Shown here: in pieces, positions 32,225 through 40,842 of the stretch
Position numbering within the stretch: the stretch's first letter is position 1
Layout of the letters: each line of letters starts with the position of its first letter
Assembly (NCBI GenBank): GCA_041398605.1
Contig: JAWKUK010000011.1
Span: 1-64,000, forward strand
DNA: 64,000 bases
DNA from: JAWKUK01 sp041398605
GTDB taxonomy: Bacteria; Planctomycetota; UBA1135; GCA-002686595
Direction of reading: 5' to 3'
The notes under the pieces: model-generated
Seen by the model: the letters and a program-made list of their open reading frames with translations, nothing else
What the model was told of the DNA's origin: nothing
The model's database searches: none
Program-made: the position numbers and the translations under genes

Positions 32225-33897
32225 CACCGTGGACCGCCTTGGCGCTCGCGGTGCACGGTGAGCCATTGATCGGGCGCGACCGCGTCGAGGCGCTGCGAGG
32301 TCCCATCCGGCCAGCGAATGTCGAGCGATAGCGGCGCCGCCGCGTCGTCGCTGAGCCACGCGAAGTGCGCCTCGACCGGACAGGCCGCCTGGAACCCGCC
32401 CGATCCGCGCAGCTCGCGCGTCGCGCGCGCGGCGCCGCGCGCCAGCGTGACGCGCGCGCCGAGGCCGCTCGTGTTGCCCGTCTCGGCGCGCAGCCGCACT
32501 CCGAGCCAGCGCGCGCCTTGCGGGCGCGGCGCGTCGTTGCGCAGGACGCGCACCGGGCCGTCGAGGGTCATGACAACGAGGTCGAGGTCGCCGTCGCCGT
32601 CGAGGTCGCCTTGCGCGCCAGCGCGTGAGACGTCGTCCGGGCCAGCGCGGAGCGCGCGCGGGGCGAAGCGCCCGTCCGCGCCTTGCACGAGCAGCTGGTC
32701 GGGCTGCGCATAGGACGTGTCGGTGCCCGCGAGGTCGGCCTCGGGATAGACGTGCCCGTTCAGCACCCAGAGGTCGAGATCGCCGTCGAAGTCGACGTCC
32801 TGCAGGCCGGTGCCCCAGCCCAAGAGGCGCACGCTCGGCGCGACGAGGGCGCGCCGGGTCGAGTGGTCGCGGAACGCGCCGGTCGCGCGCGACATGTAGA
32901 GCGTGTTGGCCTCGCTCGAGAAGTTCGTGACGAAGAGGTCCTCACCGCCGTCGCCGTCGAGGTCGCCGATCGCGATCCCCATCGAAGCCTGCGCGCGGCC
33001 CTCGCCGTCGTGCGAGACGCCGAGCCGCAGCCCGCGCTCGACGAACGTCCCGTCGCCTTGGTTCACCCAGAGATGGTTCGGCGAGGAGTCATTCGTGACG
33101 AAGAGGTCCGTGTCGCCGTCGCGATCGGCGTCGAGCGTCAGCACGCCGAGCCCGAAGCCCGGCGCGGCGCTCGCGAGCCCGCACGTGGCGCTCACGTCCG
33201 CGAACGTCCCGTCGCCGCGCCCTCGCAGGAGCGTGTCGGGCGCCGGCGCGAGGCCCATCGGGCCGCGCATCACGGGGTGCCCCTTCCAGCTCCCGCCGTA
33301 CGCGGACCCGGCGTCCAGCTCGGGCACGAGGTAGTGCGCGATGTACAGGTCGAGCTGCCCGTCGGCGTCGTAGTCGAGGAAGGTCGCGCTCGTCGACCAT
33401 TCGGGCGCCGACGTCGCCGTGAGCGCGCGCGCCGCCGCGAACCCTCGGCCTCCGTCGTTGAGGTAGAGCTGGTCAGGGCCCCACTGAGTGACAACGAGGT
33501 CGAGGTCGCCGTCTGCGTCGACATCGCCCAGCGCGCAACCTGTGCCCCAGCGCCCCGCTGCGAGGCGCCATTCCGCGCCGCCGGGCGCAAAGTGGCCGCG
33601 CCCGTCGTTCAGGAACACCCGCGGCGGCATGCCTGGCTCGCCAGCGGCGTAGCGCGCCAGCGTCGAGCCATCGACGACCACGAGGTCCAGGTCGCCATCG
33701 AGGTCGAGGTCGCCGAGCCCGACGCCGCCTCCGTTCACCTCGAGGATGTACGCCTTGGCGCGGGCCCCGCAGGTCGTCGTGACGCCCGGCAGCGCGCCCT
33801 CGGTCACATCGGTGAACCACGGCGCGTCCTGCGGCGCGGCGCCCAGCGGCGCCGCGAACGTGAGCGCGGCCAGCAGAGGCGTGGTGACCCGTGACAT
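32224..33897 (-). CDS. Secreted CRTAC1-family FG-GAP/VCBS protein with ASPIC/UnbV domain
   Basis: 557 residues with a signal peptide ending near APLGAAPQ. The repeats carry calcium loops: GDLDLDGDLDLVV, GDVDADGDLDLVV, LDYDADGQLDLYI, LDADRDGDTDLFV, GDLDGDGGEDLFV, DVDFDGDLDLWV and GDLDGDGDLDLVV. The C-terminal about 100 residues are the ASPIC/UnbV domain (WLGVRLRAETGNTSGLGARV, then RELRGSGGFQAACPVEAHF, LDIRWPDGTSQRL). The propeller binds calcium, and the family is linked to extracellular matrix-like or adhesive roles. The function here is unknown. It is followed, with a one-base overlap, by the TPR gene, a pairing that recurs in this phylum as far as I recall. Confidence 0.9.
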   Translation of the reverse strand: MSRVTTPLLAALTFAAPLGAAPQDAPWFTDVTEGALPGVTTTCGARAKAYILEVNGGGVGLGDLDLDGDLDLVVVDGSTLARYAAGEPGMPPRVFLNDGRGHFAPGGAEWRLAAGRWGTGCALGDVDADGDLDLVVTQWGPDQLYLNDGGRGFAAARALTATSAPEWSTSATFLDYDADGQLDLYIAHYLVPELDAGSAYGGSWKGHPVMRGPMGLAPAPDTLLRGRGDGTFADVSATCGLASAAPGFGLGVLTLDADRDGDTDLFVTNDSSPNHLWVNQGDGTFVERGLRLGVSHDGEGRAQASMGIAIGDLDGDGGEDLFVTNFSSEANTLYMSRATGAFRDHSTRRALVAPSVRLLGWGTGLQDVDFDGDLDLWVLNGHVYPEADLAGTDTSYAQPDQLLVQGADGRFAPRALRAGPDDVSRAGAQGDLDGDGDLDLVVMTLDGPVRVLRNDAPRPQGARWLGVRLRAETGNTSGLGARVTLARGAARATRELRGSGGFQAACPVEAHFAWLSDDAAAPLSLDIRWPDGTSQRLDAVAPDQWLTVHRERQGGPR

Positions 33898-34020
33898 AAG
33901 CGCGAGGGTACCGTCTGCGTCCCAGAAGGGGGCGGCGCGCCCCGAGCTGCGCCGAAGCGCCGCGTGGCCTGGGCCCGCGCCTGTGGAGCCAGCATCCTAG
34001 CCGCTCGGGAGTTCGGCGCT

Positions 34021-34057
34021 CAGCTACGATAGCTGCGCAGGGTAGGGAACCCCTGCG
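34021..34057 (+). promoter_or_regulatory. Two tandem stem-loops upstream of cytochrome-like gene
   Basis: CAGCTA-CGA-TAGCTG (34021-34035) is a perfect 6-bp stem. Directly after it CGCAGGG (34036-34042) pairs with CCCTGCG (34051-34057). They lie 61-97 bases before the ATG at 34118. They may be a leader structure or attenuator; no function can be assigned. Confidence 0.35.
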
Positions 34058-34117
34058 GCGCCGCCGACGTCGCACGGGTGCGCCGCCCGCGCTCACCGCC
34101 TCGACCCGAAAACCAGC

Positions 34118-34942
34118 ATGCTCCGCTCCCTCGTCCACCTCATGGCTGCGTTGTGCGCCTCGGCCCTCGTCGGAGGGCGCGCCACGGCGCAGGTCGGCGC
34201 GGCCTATTGCGCCGCCAACGTCAACTCGACCGGCTCGACGTCGCTGATCAGCGGCTCGGGCAGCGCCGACGTCGCGGCCAACAACTTGGTGGTCGCATGC
34301 GCCGGCTTGCCGCTGAGCTCGTTCGGCTTCTTCATCGTCAGCCGCGACCAAGCCTTCGTGGCGAACCCCGGCGGCAGCGCGGGCAACCTGTGCCTCGGCG
34401 GCAGCATCGGGCGCTATTCGCTCAGCATCCTGAACTCGGGCGCGACCGGCGCGGTGTCGCTGCCGATCGATCTGTCCAACGTGCCGCACCCCACGGCGCC
34501 GTTCGCCGCGCTGCCTGGAGACACGTTGAACTTCCAGTATTGGCACCGCGACTCGACGCCGGGCGGCGGCGCGACCTCGAACTTCAGCCAGGGGCTCGAG
34601 GTCCAGCTCGCGAGCGTCGTCGTCACGCCGAGCTTCTCCAGCGCGGTGTACCCGCTGTTCACCACGCTGAACAACTTCAACCTGTCGTGCACGTCCTGCC
34701 ACGGCGGGACCTGCGGCCTCGACTTGAGCAGCCCCGCGGCCGCATACTCGGCCATCGTCGGCGTCGCCGCCAACTGCTGCAGCGGCGCGACCTACGTCAT
34801 CCCGGGTGATGCTCCGGGGAGCCTCCTGTACCAGAAGCTCACGAACCCGAGCTGCGGCGCGCTCATGCCGTTTGTCGGCGACTTCCCGGGCGACGTGAAC
34901 GTGATCCGCGATTGGATCGCCGGCGGCGCTCCGAACAATTGA
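34118..34942 (+). CDS. Secreted protein: internal GRY domain plus cytochrome-c-like segment
   Basis: 274 residues with a signal peptide ending near TAQVG. Residues about 26-165 are a full GRY domain (AAYCAANVNSTG, SADVAANNLVVAC, GGSAGNLCLGGSIGRY, FQYWHRDST, TSNFSQG). Residues about 168-270 are different: FSSAVYPLF, then LSCTSCHGGTCGLDL with CxxCH at 191-195, and PGSLLYQKLTNPSCGALMPF and VIRDWIAGGAPNN. The order CxxCH, then a late M-P segment and an IRDWIAGGA helix is the planctomycete cytochrome-like (PSCyt) pattern. It would bind c-type heme outside the cytoplasm. It is the only GRY domain here that is not at the C-terminus. Confidence 0.85.
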   Translation: MLRSLVHLMAALCASALVGGRATAQVGAAYCAANVNSTGSTSLISGSGSADVAANNLVVACAGLPLSSFGFFIVSRDQAFVANPGGSAGNLCLGGSIGRYSLSILNSGATGAVSLPIDLSNVPHPTAPFAALPGDTLNFQYWHRDSTPGGGATSNFSQGLEVQLASVVVTPSFSSAVYPLFTTLNNFNLSCTSCHGGTCGLDLSSPAAAYSAIVGVAANCCSGATYVIPGDAPGSLLYQKLTNPSCGALMPFVGDFPGDVNVIRDWIAGGAPNN

Positions 34943-35002
34943 GCGCCGGACTTGTGGGCGCCGACCGTTACCGACGGGTGAGCGGCGTATAGGACTGCTG
35001 CG

Positions 35003-36820
35003 ATGCAGCTCCTGGCCCTTGTCCTGGCCCTCGGCGGCGCCGTGGGGGCGCGGCACGCGCACGTCGGCGTCGACGACACTGCGCGCCGGGAAGCGCTCGC
35101 GCGGGTGCGTGAGCTGCGCGATGCCGTGGAGTCGAGTGTCCTGGTGCGCATCGCAGCGGCGCGTGATGCCGCGGCGCTGGAGGGCCTCGTCGAAGCTGCG
35201 GGGCTCTTGGTGACGCCCGCTGCCCAGGAGCTCGTGTACGGCTTGATGGCGGAGTTCCGCGGCGATCGCAAGCTCGAGGAGCGCGCGGTCGGCGTCATGG
35301 AGGCCGCGGCCCTCGGCGACGATCTGAATCGGTGCATGCCCGCGACCGCTGGGCTCGTTGCGTTCGGGGACCCTGCGATCGACGCGCTGTGGCGGATCCT
35401 CGAGCGCTCGAAGGACCCCGCGGTGCGCGCCACGGCCCTGGGGCCGTTGCAGATGGGGCTCCGCCTCGAGGGGTCCCTCGCGAGCCTCGATACGCTCCTC
35501 GACGCCTGGCGCCAGCCGGAGTCGGGGCCCTACGACCTGTCCGTGCGCGCGCTCGCGGGCTTCCGGGACGAGGCGCACCTGCGGCGCTTCGAGCGTGTCC
35601 TGGGCGATCGCCGCACCGCGACGGAGCTCCGGGCGCTCGTCCTCGATGCGCTCGTGTCGATGCCCGGCGACGGCCCCGATGGCGTGCTCGTGCGCGCGCT
35701 GGACAGCGACGACGCGACGCTGCAGATCGCCGTGATCCAAGCGCTCGAGGCGCGCCAGACGGCGGGCTGCGAGCGCGAGCTCACGCGGCTCACCGAGGGC
35801 GGCCCGGTCCTTGTCCGAGCCGCCGCGTGGATCGCGTTGGCTGGGCGTGTGCCCGAGGACTCCCGCTACCGCTGGCGGGTGGGGCTCTTGGCCAAGCACT
35901 CCGACCCGCTCCTGCGTGCCGCTGCCGCCACGGTCCTCGGTGAGTCGCGCTTCGAGGGCGCAGCGCTCGAGCTCGGCAAGCTCTTGTCGGACGAGAATTG
36001 GGGCGTGCGCGACGCGGCGCTGGACGCCTGCGTCGCGTCGCGGTCGCCGGCGCTCGTGCCCTTGCTCATGATGCGCCTCGACGACGAGTCGGTGCCGCAC
36101 CGCGAGCGGGTCCGCGACACGCTGATGCTGCTGACCGCCGCGGACCACGGCGGGTCGTCCGCGCGCTGGCGGGCATGGTGGGCGGCGGAGGGCGCGAGCG
36201 CGCCGCTCGCGACCCTGGAGGTCGCGCGCGCCTTCGTCGAGTCCCGGCCCAAGGCGGCGCCCGGCGAGGGGCGCAGCTCGGTGCAGTTCTTCGGCATCCC
36301 GGTCACGAGCGACAAGGTGGCGTTTGTGATCGATTCCAGCGGCTCGATGTCCGCGACCACGGGCTCGGCGGCTGGCGGGGGCGGCGGCGCGACGCGGCTG
36401 CAAGTCGCCAAAGCCCGCCTGCTCGAGGTCCTGGAGCGGCTCGACCCGCGCTCCAAGTTCAACATCATCTGGTTCTCGAGCTCGACGAGCGCGTGGCGCG
36501 GACGGTTGACGGAGCGCTCGCCGCGCGCGTTGCGCATGGCGCGCGCGTTCGTCGATGCACGTGTCGCAGATGGGGGCACCGCCCTCTATGACGGCCTGTG
36601 CGCCGCGTGGCGTGACCGAGCCGTCGAGGCGATCTACCTGCTGACCGACGGCCAGCCGAGCGCCGGGCGGCTCACCGCGCCCGAGGACATCCTCGCGGAC
36701 CTGCGCGCGCGCTTCGAGCGTCGTCCGGTCGTCGTGCACTGCATCGCCGTCGGCACCGAGAGCCCGCTGTTGAAGGACATCGCCGCGCTCACGGGCGGTG
36801 TCTATCGGGCCATCTACTGA
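35003..36820 (+). CDS. Exported HEAT-repeat protein with von Willebrand A domain
   Basis: 605 residues. A short signal segment (QLLALVLALGGAVG) precedes about 380 residues of HEAT-like helical repeats (for example IDALWRILERSKDPAVRATA, LLAKHSDPLLRAAAATVLGE, LGKLLSDENWGVRDAALDAC). A vWA domain spans about 435-605. It has the MIDAS metal site DSSGSMS starting at Asp444, a conserved Thr in ADGGTALYDGL, and Asp in YLLTDGQPSAG. An intact MIDAS suggests metal-dependent ligand binding. The protein should be periplasmic or surface-exposed. The combination is a binding scaffold, not an enzyme. No MoxR ATPase accompanies it. Confidence 0.85.
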   Translation: MQLLALVLALGGAVGARHAHVGVDDTARREALARVRELRDAVESSVLVRIAAARDAAALEGLVEAAGLLVTPAAQELVYGLMAEFRGDRKLEERAVGVMEAAALGDDLNRCMPATAGLVAFGDPAIDALWRILERSKDPAVRATALGPLQMGLRLEGSLASLDTLLDAWRQPESGPYDLSVRALAGFRDEAHLRRFERVLGDRRTATELRALVLDALVSMPGDGPDGVLVRALDSDDATLQIAVIQALEARQTAGCERELTRLTEGGPVLVRAAAWIALAGRVPEDSRYRWRVGLLAKHSDPLLRAAAATVLGESRFEGAALELGKLLSDENWGVRDAALDACVASRSPALVPLLMMRLDDESVPHRERVRDTLMLLTAADHGGSSARWRAWWAAEGASAPLATLEVARAFVESRPKAAPGEGRSSVQFFGIPVTSDKVAFVIDSSGSMSATTGSAAGGGGGATRLQVAKARLLEVLERLDPRSKFNIIWFSSSTSAWRGRLTERSPRALRMARAFVDARVADGGTALYDGLCAAWRDRAVEAIYLLTDGQPSAGRLTAPEDILADLRARFERRPVVVHCIAVGTESPLLKDIAALTGGVYRAIY

Positions 36821-36838
36821 ACGGCGCCGCTCACGGGC

Positions 36839-36875
36839 GTCCCAGATCGGCCATTGAATTCGACGATTCTGGGAC
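36839..36875 (+). terminator. Perfect 8-bp stem with 21-nt loop after vWA gene
   Basis: GTCCCAGA at 36839-36846 pairs exactly with TCTGGGAC at 36868-36875. It starts 19 bases after the vWA stop and is followed by CTTTCTTC, a pyrimidine run. A terminator is plausible though the loop is long. A further TCCCAG at 36901 could compete. Confidence 0.45.
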
Positions 36876-37005
36876 CTTTCTTCGGCTCAAATTCGTTCTA
36901 TCCCAGTGCAGCAGCTGCCTCGCTATGCCCGCGGTTCGTCGAGCGACGATGACCGTGTCACCACGGCTGCACACTCGCCCGCCCGGTCTTGACCGGGGAT
37001 TTGCC

Positions 37006-37818
37006 ATGTCACGTCTGTCTGCCACTCGCCGCGTCGCGGCCTGCCTCCTCGCCGCCGCGTCCGTTGTTTGCAGCACGGAGCTGCGCGCGCAGAGCGTGAT
37101 CGTGTGCTGGGGCGACTCGATCCTGGCCGGCTTCAATTCCAGCGGCAACACGACCACCCCAACGGGTCCGGCGCCCTTCGGCGACCCGATCCCTGGGGCG
37201 CACCGTTGGGACGCGGTCCAGCAGGGCTGGATCGACGTCACTCCGTTCCAGAATCACTTCGGGACGAGCGCCGATCCGATCTACGGCCTCGCGGCCGGCT
37301 GGCGGCGCTTTCACGGTGGCGACATCTACATCGTCTCGCTCGCGGTGTCGGGCAGCGACGCGACGCCGTTGCACCCGAACCCCCTCGCCTCTTGGCATCC
37401 TTCGGTGCCCGGCGGCGCGTTCGAGCGGCTCGCCACGGAGTACCTTTCGCCGGCCCTGGCGACGCTCGCGCAGCCCGACATTCGCGCAGTGTGCTTTGCG
37501 GCGGGCAACAATTACTTGCTGCCGACCTTCGACAGCGACATCAACACCATCAACAGCGCGCTCTCGACGTTCGTGCCTTGGTCGACCCCGCGTTACCTCG
37601 CGATCAAGACGTACCTCGGGACCGCCAACGATGCGCAGACGTTGGTCCAGCGGCAGGCGATCGATCAATGGGCCGCGACCTCGAGCCGCCGGCACGCCGT
37701 CGAGACGGTCTCGATCCCTGCGCGCACAGGGGGGCTCGTCGATGGGTTCCACCTCTCGCACTACGGGTCGATCTTCCTGGGCTTCTGGGCCGCGGTGACC
37801 GAGTACTTCCACCTCTGA
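37006..37818 (+). CDS. Secreted SGNH/GDSL-like hydrolase
   Basis: 270 residues from ATG 37006. A signal peptide ends near ELRAQ. The SGNH block I appears as VIVCWGDSILAGF with the candidate nucleophile Ser in GDS. Block III is probably CFAAGNNYLLP (Gly/Asn). Block V is DGFHLSHYGS with the catalytic Asp-x-x-His. This is the layout of the SGNH esterase family; substrates include acetylated sugars. The sequence between the blocks is divergent, so subfamily is open. It stands alone between the vWA gene and the BNR gene, 27 bp before the latter. Confidence 0.72.
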   Translation: MSRLSATRRVAACLLAAASVVCSTELRAQSVIVCWGDSILAGFNSSGNTTTPTGPAPFGDPIPGAHRWDAVQQGWIDVTPFQNHFGTSADPIYGLAAGWRRFHGGDIYIVSLAVSGSDATPLHPNPLASWHPSVPGGAFERLATEYLSPALATLAQPDIRAVCFAAGNNYLLPTFDSDINTINSALSTFVPWSTPRYLAIKTYLGTANDAQTLVQRQAIDQWAATSSRRHAVETVSIPARTGGLVDGFHLSHYGSIFLGFWAAVTEYFHL

Positions 37819-37845
37819 GCGGTGTGGACGGCGTAGGCTCTGCGT

Positions 37846-38924
37846 ATGCAACGAGCCTGGTTGGTCCTCTTCTGCGCGCTGACGAGCGCGTGTCGCTCGG
37901 TGAGCCCCGACGGACCGCCGACGCTCGACGTGATCCCTTCGCCCTCAGAGGCCAGCCTGCGGGGTGTCTGTGACGTCGGGGGCGGCGTCATCTGGGCCAG
38001 TGGGAGCGAGGGCACCGTCCTGCGCAGCCTCGACGGAGGTGCGACGTGGGACGTGCGTCAGGTCCCGGCGGCGCCCGGGGGGGCCGCTGACGCGCCCAAC
38101 GACCTGCGCGACATCGAGGCCCTCGACGCCGAGCGCGCCTGGGTCATCTCGATCACTCAGCCCGCGCGGATCTTGCGCACGTGCGACGGCGGCGCGACGT
38201 GGGAGGTCCTGTATACGAGCCCCGACCCGCGGTCGTTCTTTGACTCGATCGCCCTGTTCCGCGGCCCCGCGCGGGCCGGCGCCGGGGAGGCGACACCAGG
38301 GCTGGCCGGCGCCGTCGTGTTCGGTGATCCGCTGGACGGGGTCTTCGAGGTGCTGCGCTCCGACGATGGCGTCGTGTTCGAACGGGTGCCGGCTGAGCAC
38401 CTGCCCGCGGCGCGTGACGGCGAAGCTGCGTTCGCCGCGAGCGGGACCTGCGTGGTGGCACATGGCGAGCGCCATGCCTGGATCGGCACGGGCGGCAACC
38501 ATGCGCGGGTCCTGCGTTCGAGCGACGCGGGCCGGACGTGGCAGGCGAGCGAGGTCCCTGTGCGTCAAGGCGCTGCGACGACCGGGATCTACACGCTCGC
38601 GTTCCGCGACGCGCGCCACGGCGTGGCCCTCGGCGGGGCCTATGACGAGCCCGAGCGCGGCGGCGACAATGCCGCCTGGACCTCCGATGGAGGCGAGACC
38701 TGGCACGCTGCGGGCGTCGCGCCCGAGGGCTATCGCTCGGGCGCGGCGTGGCTCGCAGACGGCGCGCTGGTCGCCGTTGGCCACGCGGGCTGCAGCGCGT
38801 CGTACGACGGGGGTCGCACCTGGACGACGCTCCCGAGCGACCGCGGGTACTACGCGATCGCGGCTTCGAGCTCCGGCGCGACCGCGGTCGGCGCCGAGGG
38901 CGCATGGCCCGCCTGCGGCGCTGA
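37846..38924 (+). pseudogene. BNR/YCF48-like repeat protein with apparent 1-base frameshift near its end
   Basis: From ATG 37846 the frame encodes an exported protein (signal LVLFCALTSAC) of BNR/YCF48 type: repeats GTVLRSLDGGATWDV, ARILRTCDGGATWEV, ARVLRSSDAGRTWQA, NAAWTSDGGETWHA and CSASYDGGRTWTTL form a beta-propeller. In the encoded frame it runs past ATAVGAEG into Arg-rich nonsense and continues to 39789, fully opposite asnB. In the -1 frame from about 38899 the sequence reads RMARLRR then TGA at 38922-38924. That gives a natural GAEGRMARL ending and stops 19 bases before the convergent asnB end. So one base is missing, or the ribosome shifts -1. Coordinates use the corrected end. A sequencing or assembly error is possible. 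Confidence 0.75.
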
Positions 38925-38943
38925 CGCGGGCGACCGACGCCGT

Positions 38944-40626
38944 TCACGAAGCCGTAGGGGACACGTGGACCCCGCGCACCGCGCGCCCGCTCGGGTCCGC
39001 GTTCGCGCGGAAGGAAGCGTCCCATTCGAGCGCGGCCGGGGTCGAGCACGCGACGCTCGGGCCGCCCGGCACGAGGGCCGCCGCCGCGGGGCCCGGATAG
39101 TGCGCGTCGAAGAGCTCGCGATAGAGGTAGGCCTCTTTGGTCGTGGGCGGGTTGTGCGGGAAGCGCCATGCGGCGCGCTCCAACTGGTCGTCCGCCACGC
39201 GCGCCGCGGCGTGCGCCTTGAGCGAGTCGATCCACGAATAGCCGACGCCATCGGAGAACTGCTCCTTCTGGCGCCAAAGGATCGAGTCGGGCAGCGCGCC
39301 CTCGAAGGCCGCGCGCAGGATGTGCTTCTCAATCCGGCCGCCGCTGCACATCTTGTGCTCGGCGTCGATCGACATGGCGACCTCCAAGAAGCGCACATCG
39401 AGGAACGGGACGCGCGCCTCGATGCCCCAGGCCGCCATCGACTTGTTGGCGCGCAGGCAATCGAAGAGGTGCAGCTGGTCGAGCTTGCGGACGGTCTCCT
39501 CGTGGAACGCGCGCGCGTTCGGGGCCTTGTGGAAGTAGAGGTAGCCGCCGAAGACCTCATCGGAGCCCTCGCCCGAGAGCACCATCTTGATGCCCATCGC
39601 TTTGATGCGTCGCGCGAGCAGGAACATCGGCGTCGACGCGCGGATCGTGGTGACGTCGTAGGTCTCGATGTGGCGGATCACCTCGCTCAGCGCGTCGATG
39701 CCCTCTTCGATCGTGTATGTGAACGAGTGGTGCACCGTACCGAGCGCCTCGGCTGCTCGCTTTGCGGCGCTGAGGTCCGGCGAATCTGACAGCCCGATCG
39801 CGAACGAGTGCAGCCGCGGCCACCAGGCCTCGTCGGCGCCCTTGGACTCGATGCGGCGGCGCGCGAACTTGGCGGCGCACGCCGCGACGAGCGAAGAGTC
39901 GAGGCCGCCCGACAGCAGCACGCCGTAGGGCACGTCGCACATGAGCTGTCGCTCGACCGCCGCCTCGAACTCGGCCCGCAACGCGCTCGCGTCGTACGGA
40001 CGTCCGGCGACGGCGTCGTAGTCGCGCCAGGGGCGCTCGTACCAGCGCGTCGGCGTCGCGTCGCCGCGGCGCAGGTAGCTGCCCGCCGGGAACTCCTCGA
40101 ACGAGCGGCACAGGTCGTACAGGCCTTTCAGCTCCGACGCGATCACGAGCGCCCCGTCTTCCGTGCGACCCATGTACAGCGGGATCACGCCGAGCGCGTC
40201 GCGTGCGACGAGCCAGTCGCCGGTCGCGCGGTCGTAGGCGACAAACGCGAAGATGCCGTCGATGTCGTTCAGGAACTCGACGCCGCGGTCGCGCCACAGG
40301 GGCAGCAGGACCTCGCAGTCTGACGACGTCGTGAAGGCGTAGTCCACCGTCGCCCGCAGGGCTTGGTGGTCGTAGATCTCGCCGTTCACAGCGAGCGCCA
40401 GGCGCCCGTCCGGCGAGCGCAGCGGCTGCGCGCCGCTCTCGACGTCGACGATGGAGAGGCGCTCGTGGACCATGACCGTGCGCTCGTCCATGTAGACCCC
40501 GCTCCAATCAGGGCCGCGGTGGCGCATGCGGCGGGACGCCTCGACCGCGCGCGCGCGCAGCGAGGCTGCGTCAGCGCCAGCAGTGAGGGCGGCGGGGACG
40601 TCGAGGAGCGCGAGGATCGAGCACAT
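38944..40626 (-). CDS. asnB: Asparagine synthase (glutamine-hydrolysing), AsnB type
   Basis: 560 residues. The N-terminal glutaminase domain starts with Met-Cys2, the nucleophile exposed after Met removal, and has RRMRHRGPDWSGVYM, ALAVNGEIYDHQALR and the SDCEVLLPLW and DGIFAFVAYD motifs. The synthetase domain has the ATP-pyrophosphatase loop GVLLSGGLDSSLVA and the conserved LSGEGSDEVFGGY. The size and the WGIEARVPFLDVRFLEVAM segment match AsnB. It makes asparagine from aspartate, glutamine and ATP in the cytoplasm. It stands alone, convergent with the BNR gene and divergent from the gene at 40843. Confidence 0.96.
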   Translation of the reverse strand: MCSILALLDVPAALTAGADAASLRARAVEASRRMRHRGPDWSGVYMDERTVMVHERLSIVDVESGAQPLRSPDGRLALAVNGEIYDHQALRATVDYAFTTSSDCEVLLPLWRDRGVEFLNDIDGIFAFVAYDRATGDWLVARDALGVIPLYMGRTEDGALVIASELKGLYDLCRSFEEFPAGSYLRRGDATPTRWYERPWRDYDAVAGRPYDASALRAEFEAAVERQLMCDVPYGVLLSGGLDSSLVAACAAKFARRRIESKGADEAWWPRLHSFAIGLSDSPDLSAAKRAAEALGTVHHSFTYTIEEGIDALSEVIRHIETYDVTTIRASTPMFLLARRIKAMGIKMVLSGEGSDEVFGGYLYFHKAPNARAFHEETVRKLDQLHLFDCLRANKSMAAWGIEARVPFLDVRFLEVAMSIDAEHKMCSGGRIEKHILRAAFEGALPDSILWRQKEQFSDGVGYSWIDSLKAHAAARVADDQLERAAWRFPHNPPTTKEAYLYRELFDAHYPGPAAAALVPGGPSVACSTPAALEWDASFRANADPSGRAVRGVHVSPTAS

Positions 40627-40842
40627 AGGGGTTCTGTCTATCGGCAGTCGAGCGGCCTACGCTAAGGACCGCGCGGCGAAGTTCCAAGGCGTGGTGGAGC
40701 CGCGCGGACCGCGAGTCGCGCGGGCGCGCTCCGGCGGGCAGGCAGGGTCCGCCTGCCTTGCGGATCGGGCGTGAGTGCCTCCGCCTGATCAAGGGGAGCC
40801 ACCTGACTGGGCGGCGGGAGTTGGTGCTGCTAGTCTCCCACA

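Noticed and set aside
33473..36739. Minus-strand open frame of about 1088 codons across the CRTAC1, cytochrome-like and vWA genes
   Set aside because: The encoded residues are Arg/Ala-rich with no domain pattern, and it lies opposite well-supported genes. Long antisense frames are expected at 70% GC.
38925..39789. C-terminal extension of the BNR protein through asnB
   Set aside because: Low-complexity Arg/Glu sequence opposite a clear AsnB; better explained by a frameshift.
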